From NCBI GenBank assembly GCA_002633025.1, contig NMRB01000097.1:206786-270785 (forward strand): a stretch of DNA of 64,000 nt, read 5' to 3'. The position numbers and the translations under genes were made by a program. Of the stretch, positions 18,085 to 28,640 are shown in pieces; the first letter of the stretch is position 1; each line of letters begins with the position of its first letter. The notes under the pieces were generated by a model. The model searched no databases, was not told where the DNA came from, and saw only the letters and a list, made by a program, of their open reading frames with translations. This DNA is from Notospermus geniculatus (lineage: Eukaryota > Nemertea > Pilidiophora > Heteronemertea > Lineidae).

Positions 18085-18731
18085 ATTGGTCTGAAGGAGT
18101 TAGTGAGAGGGCCAAAGACTTGTAAATACCAAGAGAGACATCATTTTTTCAATATGCTTCATTCATTGGATAAGTTACTTGACAGTTACTTGACGTTGAC
18201 ATTTGTTATCTTTCAACATCGTTTTTCTCAAAAATGGATTTTTGCCTCAGAATCAAAATTAGTGACTAAATAACTTTTGATTGGCTCAATGGAATGGGCT
18301 CAAATTTGGAGGGGATCTTCCCTAGACTTTAGTGAGTGCAATAAGCAAGCTGGAATAAAATCACCTCTGTGGTAAGGGTTTTATGGTGGTTTCCATGGTA
18401 ACGGGAATGGGGAAAATTTACAATATTTTTGGGAAAATGCTACAAACTTCAAACTAAACACATTTTGTTACATGAAAACAGCATATTGCATAGATTTTGA
18501 TGTCAGGAACCCATTTTTGAAAGAATTTTTACAATATCTCATACAGTTATGGAGTTATTTGTGAACCAAGATGAATTCCCAAAAATCCAATATGGCTACC
18601 GTTACCATAGCAACCAAAAAAACAACCCCCAAAATGAAAGTATCTCATCAGGGGTCATCTATCCTTAGTATATGAGTTTCCCAAAAGCAATAATAAAAAA
18701 GTTAGTTCAACACCAGGGTACTACCTTAAGA

Positions 18732-18985
18732 TAACAATCACAACACTGAACCCGTTAAGGTAACAAATTACAACACTGAACCCGTTAAGGTAACAAATTA
18801 CAACACTGAAGTTGTAAAAAGTAACAAAAAAAAGTTGAAGTCGTAAAAGTAACAAATTACATGTACAACACTGAATTTGTAAGAAGTAACAAATTACAAC
18901 ATTAAACTGGTTAAAGTAACAAATTACATCAATGACATAGTTAAAGTAACAAATTACATCACTGAAATAGTTCAAGTAACAAATC
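18732..18985. repeat. Minisatellite, about 30-bp unit, eight copies
   Basis: Units of about 29-37 bp begin TAACAAATTACA and end around GTTAAAG. The array starts three bases after the transposon's 3' TTAA, and several units contain GTTAAGG. Whether it predates the insertion is unclear. Confidence 0.85.
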
Positions 18986-19387
18986 TGGGGTCCAGCTGTG
19001 GATTTCCCCAGCTTTGATGGTGTGGTGGACTGATGTTTATAATATTTGAAAAAGAAAAGATATTTGGTGTTGGAAAAGAGACACGGTGAAAACAATTGAT
19101 CATAGTCTAAAGTACTAACAAATTGAAATGAAAAATATCCTTGATGGAATTATTTGCTTTTCATACATCATTATTCTTATTCAATAATAATTCAATAATA
19201 ATAATGCACTGCTTTTATATAGTGCTTTCCACTGTTATACAGTCTCGGCACTTCATTTACCCCAGATCTCAAGAAACATTTCTGAGGAATTCAAGAGCAG
19301 CTCATTCAGTGATCACTCGATCCTTCAGACTAGCTGAGATCTACATCTGGGATTCAGCTCAGTCTTTTCTGGAGTTCCATACTGAAA

Positions 19388-19440
19388 AGTGCTTGAGGAA
19401 GACCCCGATTGGGGTCGAAAATTTACAAAATTTTGTAAGT
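19388..19440 (+). repeat. H-element hairpin motif, isolated copy
   Basis: AGTGCTTGAGGAAGACCCCG and the following TTGGGGTCGAAAATTTAC match the H-element core at 44.9 kb almost exactly, and AAAATTTTGTAAGTTGACTTCC follows. The edges of this copy could not be fixed. Confidence 0.65.
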
Positions 19441-19475
19441 TGACTTCCTATATATCATCAGACTAGCTGAGAATA

Positions 19476-19553
19476 CAAAAGTGGCGACTCAGTTGGTAAT
19501 CAAACCCAGGACCCCTTGGTTTCCAATCTAATGTTCAACCACTACACTCCCCT
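19476..19553 (-). repeat. tRNA-like SINE head (relic)
   Basis: On the minus strand, AGTGTAGTGGTTGAACATT (A box-like) and GGTCCTGGGTTTGATTACC (B box) are spaced as in a tRNA, with TTGGAAACCAA as an anticodon-arm-like hairpin. The acceptor stem does not close, so it is called a SINE head rather than a tRNA gene. Confidence 0.5.
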
Positions 19554-20129
19554 TTATGGTCATAAAGATCTCTAACAAATTGATCTTTCCTTTCAAGAAA
19601 TGGGTATATTATTGACCCAAAATCATTTCCCGTACTTAAAATTTTTTAGGTTGCATTGATTCAACATTGGATTGAAACTGTATCCAGTTGAAACTAATGC
19701 TAGTAATAAAAAGTTACTTTACATCTCCTAGAGCTTATGGGAGTGAACTGTCAACGTGGGGATTTACTGAGGTACACTCAAACAAGTACGCAGAAAATCC
19801 GCTTATGAATTTGACACCACACCCAAGTAGAAACTTTCATAAAATTTCAACTGTGAGGGTATATTTAGAATATATTCAAATACACATAAAGTAAGCAGTG
19901 GTTCTTTTATTAACAATGAATTATTGATATAAATTTATCAGAAGTATAATGTGCCTTGGGGTTTGAAATATTTTGTTTGAATACGTGATATTGGGATGCG
20001 ATATCTCAAAATGATGCCCTATGAATAAGTCGTCACCTTTGTATGTTTGTTGATTTTCAAGGCTGCAACCTTTTCATGTGAAACTGAAGAAGAGAAAGCC
20101 ACATCCAACTTACAAATAAAAAATAGCTC

Positions 20130-20440
20130 TGATCGTGCTACCTCATCTATGAAAAATTGAGGTAGCACAACACGGCTCAAAGGCAAGTTTCCCATCTCAT
20201 ACACAGGAATTTGTATCTGATCGTGCTACTTCATCTATGCAAAAATGAGGTAGCACGACACAACTCAAAGTAAATTTCCCATCTCCTAGACTTGTATCTG
20301 ATTGTGCTACCTCATCTATGCTAAATGAAGTAGCACGGCACATGGGAAAGTTGCCTTTGATAAGTTTGAGCCATCTCGTAGGAATGAATTTGTATCTGAT
20401 TGTGCTACCTCATTTATGCAAAATGAGGTAGCACGCACAG
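20130..20440. repeat. Tandem array of four hairpins with GTGCTACCTCA/TGAGGTAGCAC arms
   Basis: Four hairpins at 20135-20168, 20223-20256, 20304-20336 and 20402-20434 each pair GTGCTACCTCA with TGAGGTAGCAC across an 11-12 base loop (CTATGCAAAA-like). Hairpins 2 and 3 each carry one substitution. Spacing is 81-98 bp, and the intervals share CTCAAAGGCAAGTTTCCCAT and GAATTTGTATCTGAT. The arms contain TGAGGTAG on one strand and CTACCTCA on the other. Confidence 0.85.
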
Positions 20441-21318
20441 CTGAAGTCAGAGTTTGCAATCTCAGAGACATGAATTTGAATATTATGTGCTGCTATCTTT
20501 AGGAGCACATGTTAGCAAGATCATCCCACTGCATGAGTTCACAAAAAGATATGAATTTGTATGCGTGCTGCCAGCTTACCCAACTTGTTGAATGCCTATC
20601 CTATCCGTTTACTCCCGGTCCAAATACCAGCTATTTCCAATTCAATATCATGTCTATATTTGAAAACAGCGAGAGAACACACCAGCAATTTGTAAGGTGA
20701 CTACGCTGTGAAATAATCTGTTATGTCAGATCACAGCAGCAATTTAATAGATAGCTCTATTATCATCCATTTTCCTGCTTGCTATTTTGATTCAACAAGT
20801 TGTTGGGGTCTCAACCCACTCGTAGCTGGAGGTGACTAGTGAGAGATAGCAAGTGGAACACGGAGAAGTGACTGCAGAACGTGTACAAAACCAAGAAACT
20901 ATCATCTTTGTTGTTATATACAATGTATTCATGTTTATTATGTCAAAAACATGTATCTGACAGATGTTGGTGGCCATCTCGGCTTCATTTGGTAAACTTG
21001 GAGTAGATTTCTTGACCAGTTTACAGCATTGTATGCTGGAGCTCCCTCTGCCCTCCAATGGTAGAAGCAGTAGGCATGTCTCCACTTTTCATTGGTGGGA
21101 GTATGGTTCAGTACAGTAATTGCTACATTTGATGTGGCAGTGCACTTGGCACTACATGATAGGGCTAATACTTCAATCACCCATCACCCCACTTATTAAA
21201 AGTCGAGAAGAAACCGTTACCATTGACAGGACTAGGAAGAGCCCTGGCAATGCAAACTTGCGTCAAGCTCAACAGCAAAAACTACCTGGAATTTCTAGGA
21301 CAGCCGTAGAACAATGTA
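20441..21318. other. Non-coding stretch
   Basis: No supportable gene or repeat between the hairpin array and the TIR element. Confidence 0.45.
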
Positions 21319-21751
21319 AGGCCTCCCTTATTATATCTTTTGGATTACGGATTCTCCGACGTGCTTTTTGGGAAAACCAGAAAAAAAATATTTTTTCCGA
21401 CTTGCCATTTTTGAGCAGTGTTTTTTTTCCCGCCGACGCATTTTTTTCAAAAGCTCCTTGTTTTTCCAAGCGGCAAGCAAAATCGCGAAAGATCATCGTA
21501 GTTTTCCCCTGAACCCTGGCATACTCGGCAGCTTTACAACAGATAAAACCTTGGATTCAGTGTTCTGACTGCCTGCAAAACCTTTTTTTTATTTCTCCTA
21601 CCTGCCGAGTTGACAATAATTGTCCGTGAATACCACCGCAAATAAAAATTGGTGAGTAAGGCCTCTTTTTTTTATTTTTTTATTTCCCCCTCCCTACCTA
21701 CCTAAATGGTGATGACAATCCGTAATCCAAAAAATAAAATAAGCGTGGCCT
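21319..21751. repeat. TIR element running into the assembly gap
   Basis: AGGCCTCCCTTATTATATCT and TTTGGATTACGGATT at the left are matched in inverted orientation by AATCCGTAATCCAAA and AATAAAATAAGCGTGGCCT at the right. The interior is T-rich, with AGGCCTC repeated near 21660. The right edge meets the N run, so the end is uncertain. Confidence 0.6.
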
Positions 21752-22012
21752 NNNNNNNNNNNNNNNNNNNNNNNNNNNNNNNNNNNNNNNNNNNNNNNNN
21801 NNNNNNNNNNNNNNNNNNNNNNNNNNNNNNNNNNNNNNNNNNNNNNNNNNNNNNNNNNNNNNNNNNNNNNNNNNNNNNNNNNNNNNNNNNNNNNNNNNNN
21901 NNNNNNNNNNNNNNNNNNNNNNNNNNNNNNNNNNNNNNNNNNNNNNNNNNNNNNNNNNNNNNNNNNNNNNNNNNNNNNNNNNNNNNNNNNNNNNNNNNNN
22001 NNNNNNNNNNNN
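21752..22012. other. Assembly gap (261 N)
   Basis: Unsequenced or unresolved bases. Both sides are repeat sequence: a TIR element on the left and H-element core on the right. Confidence 0.99.
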
Positions 22013-22062
22013 CGGGGTCTTCTTCAGGCTGGCACTTAACAGTACAAGACTCTAGAATAGAC
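22013..22062 (-). repeat. H-element fragment at the gap edge
   Basis: CGGGGTCTTCTTCAGGCTGGCACTT continues the minus-strand H-element core (GTGCCTGAGGAAGACCCCG). The other half lies in the gap. Confidence 0.6.
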
Positions 22063-22364
22063 TGAGCTGAGTCCCTGAAGTAGATCTAAATATCCCTGCA
22101 AACAAGATGAGTGAGCAATTAAGAAAAGAATAAGGTCCAAGCCCCACAAGGTTGCTGGACCTGAAAGGGTGTCTGTAATAAATGGATGGCTGGTTGAGCT
22201 GAAAGAAAAGAGATTAATCAATTAAGGCAAGTGTGAATTCAAAATGGACAAGAGGCTATAGTAGTAATACACTGATGGACTTCTCAAACAATGCTTGACT
22301 TTTTTCATATCTTCTTCTTACAATCAGAAGTATCTATGTTCAGTTTTTTTCTTACGAAGCGTAA

Positions 22365-22418
22365 CACCTCGAGTGAAAAGGACACCTCGAGTGAAAAGGA
22401 CACCTCGAGTGAAAAGGA
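22365..22418. repeat. 18-bp tandem repeat, three copies
   Basis: CACCTCGAGTGAAAAGGA is repeated three times without a mismatch. Confidence 0.9.
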
Positions 22419-22565
22419 CTTGCAGAGGACATGATATCATGGAAGATGAACTGAGGGCACTGCTTCTTTTTCCACTTTCAAATAAATACTCCAGAATTAA
22501 CCCATGATTCAAACAGGAACAACTGATCCACTCCCCTTGATTCTTGTGCTGTTGAGAAAAAATGT

Positions 22566-22936
22566 AGTTATCACATCCACTTAACAAGCAGCAGGTCCAG
22601 GGTTCAAATCCAGCCCAGGCCATATGGGATTAATCATCCCTAGCTCTTTATATCCAGACATGGGACATACAGTAAGCTGTGTAACCATGTGCTGTCCTGG
22701 ACCTTTGTGAGGGTTGGAATCCAGCCTTGGTAATATGGGTTAAATCATCCCTGGCTCTTCACATCCGTCACGTGGGACAGTAAGCCATGGTGCCTTGTAC
22801 CTTGTGCCTTTTCAAGGGCAAGTAATTAAAGGACCCCATCCAAGTGAGGAACATGAATAGTCTGAGATGGCCTCTTCCGTACTTACCAAGGCCAATAATG
22901 GATTGGCTTCAGCCCTGATGGAAAATACAATAGAAT
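22566..22936 (+). mobile_element. SINE-A copy with a duplicated head
   Basis: The head GTTATCACATCCACTTAACA and box B GGTCCAGGGTTCAAATCC are followed by the post-head segment twice (ATGGGATTAATCATCCCTAG and ATGGGTTAAATCATCCCTGG), then a full body and the tail GCCCTGATGGAAAATACAAT. Confidence 0.8.
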
Positions 22937-23514
22937 TCAAGGTCATGAAAACCCATTTTGGATGGCAAGAGGTGGTTTCTCCATTATCAGTGGGCACATG
23001 GTTGATTGAAGTGACAGCTCTATCATGTACAATCAAGTACACTCTAACATACAGAATAGCTATTACGTCAAACAAACTTCCTCCCACTGATCAATAATGT
23101 AGATAGTGTCTTTTACTATTGTGGAACAGAACTAATCATCAGCACCAGGTGTGATGTTGCTAACAGCCATTCAGTCTTTTTCCCAATTGACGCTTATTGT
23201 CTTAACTGGGACATTTTGACGATATTTCCCACAGCTCTAACTATTGGGTTTCCTTGCGATAGTATGATTGGGGGGCTAACGAATGAGGAATTGTCGTTTT
23301 TTACGATCTGTTATTGGATGGGGAGTCAGTTGGAACAGAAGATAAATAACAACTGTCTGTGAAGGGAAATAAAAAAAAAGGTTGATGACCTCAACACATC
23401 CTCTTTGCTCACTCTGTTTGGAGCCTTGTAAGACACCGGGATATTTTTTTGCAAGAAGGAAGATTCATCAAGTCCTGATTAAAATGATGCTAATTATGAC
23501 CATTGGCTCTTCAA

Positions 23515-23942
23515 TCAGTCAATGGGACAATAAGCCTTGGTGCGCTGGTGTGCTGTACCTTGTGCCTTTGCAAGGGGAAGTAAAAGACCCCATCCAAGTG
23601 AGGAACATGAGTAACTTGAGATGGCCTCTTCCATACTTACCAGATCAGTTACATGGACAGTGAGCTGTGGTGCCTTGTACCTTACATCTTTGCAAGGGGA
23701 AGTAAAGATCCCATCCAAGTGAGGAACATGAGTAACTTGAGATGGCCTCTTCCATACTTACCAGATCAGTTACATGGACGGTAAGCCGTGACGCCTTCTA
23801 CCTTTTGCCTTTGCAACAGCAAACAAAAGACCCCATCCCAATGAAGACCATATAGGTAGCTTGAGGTGGCTTCTTCTATACCTACCAGGGCCAATAGTGC
23901 TTTGGCTTTGGCTCTGATGGAAAAAATTAAGTACAATACAAT
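23515..23942 (+). mobile_element. Three SINE-A bodies in tandem
   Basis: The body segment from the GTAAGCC region to TTCCATACTTACCAG occurs three times with a period of about 125 bp, joined by GATCAGTTACATGGAC. Only the last unit has the 3' end and CAATACAAT tail, and no tRNA head is present. The first two units are very similar, so amplification looks recent. Confidence 0.8.
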
Positions 23943-24585
23943 GGCCAAGGCTGTGTATTCTCCTTGCTCACAAAGCCTTTGTAAGACTTGCAGATTGGCA
24001 GGTTGTCATGTTCCGTATCATTTCATGATCCTTCAGCTGTAAGAAAGGAACATGAAACCAGCCACCACATGGACAAACAGAAGCTTTTGAAATATTAGGT
24101 CCCAGGTCTCCCATCTCATCCAAGAAGTAGGTCTCAGTGGAGTTCCTGGTCGTGCCTTGCCACAGTGGAAGACCTTCCGACCCGCATCCGAGAGGCCGCA
24201 GATTTCTGGGTTGAGTCACTAGCTTTCACTCTCAGCTTGTCTGAAGTGAGCGCTGAATGAACTCCTTCTTGAGTTCCTTAATCGCAATTCCTGGCGGGAT
24301 TGGGCTAATGGGAAGTACTTTGAGACTGTATTATCGTGGAAAGTGCAACATAAAAGCCTCACATATTATTTCTCAGAAGACAGGTGCACTTTGAAGAATA
24401 GTGCTCAGTGTATTTGGCACAGCACGCACTGGTCATAGCCGAATTGGTTGAAACCAGCCCTTTGCCATTTGTTTGGGGATCCCGTAGCCTTTTTCGAAAC
24501 CGTCGCTTGGAATGCCAACACTACTGTGCCAAATACCAAATCAGTTGGACTGAAGGAGTATCACGCCATCAGACACATGGTTAGA
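23943..24585. other. Non-coding stretch
   Basis: No gene seen. GTACTTTGAGACTGTATTA near 24316 repeats a phrase also found near 13040, so an old dispersed repeat is likely. Confidence 0.45.
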
Positions 24586-24587
24586 GG

Positions 24588-24725
24588 ACAATTTGTCCGC
24601 AAATAATTCGTCGAATAGGACATTTTGTCCCTGGACGATTTGTCCCCAACAGCAGTTCGTCCCCAGACAGTTTGTACCAGCAGAAAATCTGTCCCTGGAC
24701 AATTCGTCCCAAGGAAAATTCAGAT
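24588..24725. repeat. Degenerate short tandem repeat (GGACAATTTGTCC-like)
   Basis: Words such as GACAATTTGTCC, GACATTTTGTCCC, GACGATTTGTCCC and GACAATTCGTCCC recur about every 20 bp. Imperfect, with no obvious coding sense. Confidence 0.6.
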
Positions 24726-25149
24726 GCACAAACTGCAAAGTTTTGCCATTTAAAATACCTCTGTGCCAAATATGGCTGAACAGTACTCCTGTGGCCACCT
24801 AACTTATGTAGCCAAAGCAATTGCCCACAAACTCTCCCTTACTTACCAATGCCCTACAAAACTCGCCATTGATATTGACCACCAGGGCGAAATACTGTTC
24901 TTGTTGTATTTTGATGAGGTATTATGCCATCTTGAGCAGTTCCAAATTCCCTGAATGATCCTATTGCTCAGGTTTATGGCTACACCGAGGGGTAATACAC
25001 TATATTGATATGATGAGCAAATCTGGCCCAGACCGAAACTGACCATGAGATAAAACTGATTGTCCAAATTGTAAACTTGGGGACAACAACCGCTGGGTGA
25101 GTTCATTCTATTTGGTTGGGTCTGGTAATGATGACCAACGTGCCAGAAG

Positions 25150-25593
25150 TGTCTGATTGTAAATTGTATTGTATTGGATGCCTCCGTCGGGGGTGAAGCC
25201 ACACCATTATTGGCCCTGGTGAGTACGGAAGAGGCCATCTCAAGCTACTCATGTTCCTCACTTGGATGGGGTCCTTTACTTGCCCTTGCAAAGGCACAAG
25301 GTACAAGGCACCATGGCTTACTGTCCCATGCGACGGACGTGAGCTGCAGCCAAAACATTACTGGCCGTGGGTAAGTATGGAAGAGAGGCCATCTCATACT
25401 ACTCATGTTCCTCACTTGGATGGGGTCATTTACTTGCCCTTACAAAGGTGCAAGCCAAGGAACCTTGGCATACTGTCCATGCAGTGGATGCACCATGGAT
25501 GATTATTATCCCATGTGGCCCATGCTGGAGTCCAACCCAGGACCTACCACTTGCTTAGCAGATGTGGTAACCACTAGGCTAACAGAGCTCCTC
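25150..25593 (-). mobile_element. SINE-A copy with duplicated body
   Basis: Starts with the inverted tail TTGTATTGTATTGGATGCC. The body segment (GAGGCCATCTCA to TTACTTGCCCTT) is present twice before the box B complement CCAACCCAGGACCTACCA and head GTGGTAACCACTAGGCTAAC. Confidence 0.8.
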
Positions 25594-26261
25594 AGTGTCT
25601 AAAGTCTTTGATTTTCGGAATGTCTGCAGTCGAACCACATGGCTAGAATTTCTGAGGTCCTCTTGGTCCATTCTTCACCGAGAGGAAAAACTAACAATGC
25701 CAGCATCAGGCAAGCTGATACTTTGATGCTGCATGGGATGCCAACCAACAAAGAAATACTACCCCATGAATCTACATTTGTTGCAGTTTTTCGACCCAAT
25801 CACAAGCCTACAATCTCAGACTTCGTTTAAAGAGTAACAGTTGTCATTGTCAAAACGTTGCTATCGGCTGTGTTTTCTGTGTTCCACTCAACCATTCAAA
25901 GAAGGCCACATGCGAATAAATCAGCCCATCAGACAAATGGCCGTGCAAAAATCGACCAATTCCCATCAACTGTGTTCTTTTCCATGAATACCCAGGGCAT
26001 TCACTTTTTAAACCTGAAGATTAACTGTTACTGTTGGTAACCCAGTCTGCTGGGTCCATTACTTAATTTGTTTGTGTCATTTGTGTATTTTTGCCGTAGA
26101 TTCGAACAACCAAGACCAGAAGAAAGTGGGATGAGGTTTTCGTACTGATTTTATTTTATGGTCGTGATCAGGGAGTTCATTCACTGGTTTCCATAGGACT
26201 TGCGGACACCAAGTTGGACACCACTATCAGTCTGTTGTACAGCTCTGGTTGTCGCAGGAAC
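25594..26261. other. Non-coding stretch
   Basis: A few open frames of 60-66 codons on both strands show no domain and no splice context. Nothing else seen. Confidence 0.45.
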
Positions 26262-26528
26262 CGTGACAGCCTAATGGTTATCACGTCCCCAAAGCAAGCA
26301 GCAGGTCCCAGGTTCGAATCCAGTCTGGGCCTTGTGGGATTAATCATCCCTGGCTACATCCGTTGCATGGGACAGCAAGCCGTAGTGCCTCGCAAGGGCA
26401 AGTTAAAGACTCCTTCCAACATGTCCAAGTGAGGAACATGAGTAGCTAGAGATGGCCTCTTCCATTCTTACCAGGGCCAATAGTGCTTTGGCTTCAGCCC
26501 TGATGGAAAAATCAAATACAATGCAATA
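26262..26528 (+). mobile_element. SINE-A, near full length
   Basis: GACAGCCTAATGGTTATCACG (A box region), GGTCCCAGGTTCGAATCC (B box), a body with a short internal deletion, and tail AAATCAAATACAATGCAATA. Confidence 0.85.
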
Positions 26529-27100
26529 CTGGTAGTTGGTTGTACAGTGCTGGAAATTTTTGTTACTAGACTGTTTCACATGATAACACGGTGATAATTT
26601 GTCTTGTGAATCTTTGTTAAAATGTTGCAGAATAGGAGCTGTCAGTGAGTTGACCAATAGGTGGCACATAGCGGACCCATTCATTCTTGATCGAGCACCA
26701 ATCACGTGGATTTTCCTGTGTATTGGTCCGCTAGAACTTTGCTGCCATCTTTTGGCAATACGCGTGGCTGACTGCTCCTATTACGCCATGTGGAACGATA
26801 GCATTGCAGCAGTGACTGGTGTTCCTAGTCTTGTTGGTGGCAATCTGGGAAGTAATATCTCAAACCAATCCACACAGGACGACTCCACACTCCATGGCAT
26901 TATCTGTGCTCAACAGATGAATAACAAATGGTACGAACGGCTAAAGATCAAATTGCGACTCTGTAATAGTTGTGACAAGAGACCTCGCAAATTGCTATCA
27001 CCGTTCTCTAGTCACCCGAGAGACGCCTTGATTAGGGTTAACTTGGCAGGTGAGATGACTGGCGGTAGACACCTGCTCGATGTCTGGTGGACTCTAGCAT
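26529..27100. other. Non-coding stretch
   Basis: An open frame of 187 codons from 26599 reads across here into the minisatellite below. It has no recognisable domain and is not supported as a gene. Confidence 0.4.
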
Positions 27101-27560
27101 TTGAAGTCGCCAGACAGTGTATCGCCCTGCCCAGCGAGTGGTTGTGCAGTTTGTGGGCGTAGTGGGACACCTGTCAGTCTTGCAGATTTACGCTGGGTAT
27201 TTCAGGTAGTTGTGGATCTCATGGACTTGTATGCGAAGTCGCCGTACTTTTGCAAACAACTTGTTCCACTCTGTCCAGCCAGTGGTTGAGCAGCTCAAGG
27301 GAGTGATGGGACACCTGTCTGTTAGGGCAATTTAAGCTCAGGATTTGAGGCAGTTGTGCCACTCATGCCGCGGCAGGAGCCCCATCAATCTGGGTTTATG
27401 GAAGCTTGATATTCGTGATGGTTGTGCCCAACATGGGGTAGTGGACAACCTTCGATCTAAGCAGATTGAAGCTTGGTATTTGAGGTGGTTGTGCAGTACA
27501 TGGGTGGGAGGACATCCGTCAATCTTGGCAGATCGAAGCTTGGCAGCTCAGCTGTAGGAA
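27101..27560. repeat. Degenerate minisatellite, block 1
   Basis: Phrases like TTGAAGCTTGGTATTTGAGG, GTGGTTGTGCAG and GGACACCTGTCA recur with a period of roughly 75-90 bp. The same unit returns at 27970-28640. Confidence 0.65.
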
Positions 27561-27960
27561 ACTGTGTGAAGTCAATTCTGCCATTGGTCTTCACATGAGT
27601 TCTACAGAAACCTATATGGAGTCTCAAATAGTGGTGGCGGAGAGTTGGACAAGAACCAGAAGGACCAAGAAAATGATATGTCACTCTATCAGGAACTTAT
27701 TTTGTGGAATGGCCATTCACTTGGATTGTGTAACCCACATAATCTTGTGAGGACGCTCAGACATACGGTCTTGATTGGTCGTGGGTGACTTGGTGCCCAG
27801 TCTCTGTTTTCCAACACCACTTAGAGATGTTTACGTATTCCCAAAGAAATTGCTAACAAGTGATCTAATGAATTTTGTATGATCTGTGAAACATGGATAA
27901 GAATGTCATTTTGCTGCAAAAATGACTATTAAACGATGTGGTTTGCCAGCACGGTAAAGG
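27561..27960. other. Non-coding spacer between minisatellite blocks
   Basis: No gene or repeat recognised. Confidence 0.4.
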
Positions 27961-27969
27961 GGATTACAG

Positions 27970-28640
27970 GGAAGATTGAAGTTTGGTATTTGAGGTGGTT
28001 GTACAGCTCATGGGGTAGCAAGCAGGACACCCATCAATTTCGCTGGGTCAATCACAGCTTGGTATCTGAGGTGGTGGTGTAGCTCATTTGGTTGCTGGCA
28101 ACCTGACTATCTGGGTAGACTGGAGCTTGATATCCGAAGAGGTTGTACAGCTCTTGGGGGTAGCAGACGAGTTGACTTTTATATTTGAGGTGGCTGTGCA
28201 GCTCATGGGGTGGCAGGACAACCGTCAATCTGGCTACGGATTGGAACGTGATTTTGAGGTGGTTGAACAGCGCTTGGGGTAGGAGTACACCTGTCAATTT
28301 GGGGTCAATCGAAGGTTCTAATTTGAGTTGGCTGCGAAACTAGGGAAGCAGTGCACATCAATGTGGGTCCCTTGAAGGGGGTTGTGCTGCTGCTGCTAGT
28401 GGGGTTGCAGATCATCCATCAATCTGGATAGACTGGAGCTTGGCATTTGAGGTGGTTGGGCAACTCAGGAGTAACTGGACAACTGTGAATCTTGGTTGAT
28501 TGAAGTTTGGTTGTTGAGGTGGTTGTGCAGTTCATGGGGTTATGGGACACTTGGGTAGACTGAAGCTTGTTTGAGGTGGTTGTGCCGATCATAATGGGAT
28601 GGCGAACCACCTGTCTAAGCAGAGTGAAGGATGATGATCT
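27970..28640. repeat. Degenerate minisatellite, block 2
   Basis: About eight units of 70-90 bp share TTGAGGTGGTTGTGCAGCTC, ATGGGGT and ACACCTGTCAAT. Sequence drift between units is high, so the array is old. Confidence 0.7.

Larger units (their letters stand above)
15535..18729 (+). mobile_element. Complete-looking TTAA DNA transposon (Kolobok/Mutator-like), 3187 bp
   Basis: TTAA at 15535-15538 and 18726-18729 bounds the element 15539-18725. Its termini GGTAGTACGCGGGTGT and the reverse complement of the right end GGTAGTACCCTGGTGT agree at 14 of 16 positions. It contains one intact transposase gene. The TTAA duplication is typical of Kolobok and piggyBac; the protein is of the DDE type with a C-x2-H motif, as reported for Kolobok, Mutator and related superfamilies, and not piggyBac-like. 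Intact frame, both ends and TSD suggest recent activity. Confidence 0.85.
18986..20129. other. Non-coding stretch with repeat relics
   Basis: Apart from the H-element motif at 19388-19440 and the tRNA-like head at 19476-19553, no gene is seen. An AATAATAAT stretch precedes a TTTTATATAGTGCTTT word near 19212. Confidence 0.5.

Noticed and set aside
15539-18725. piggyBac as the identity of the TTAA element
   Set aside because: The transposase has Mutator-like DDE and C-x2-H motifs and lacks piggyBac-type sequence; only the TTAA site is shared.
20130-20440. Calling the hairpin array a let-7 gene
   Set aside because: Only the seed and a few bases match; the rest of mature let-7 is absent and the stems are only about 11 bp, shorter than a microRNA precursor.
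21706-22065. Open frame through the N run
   Set aside because: Produced by reading undetermined bases.
26599-27162. 187-codon open frame
   Set aside because: No recognisable domain, it runs into a degenerate minisatellite, and there are no splice signals around it.
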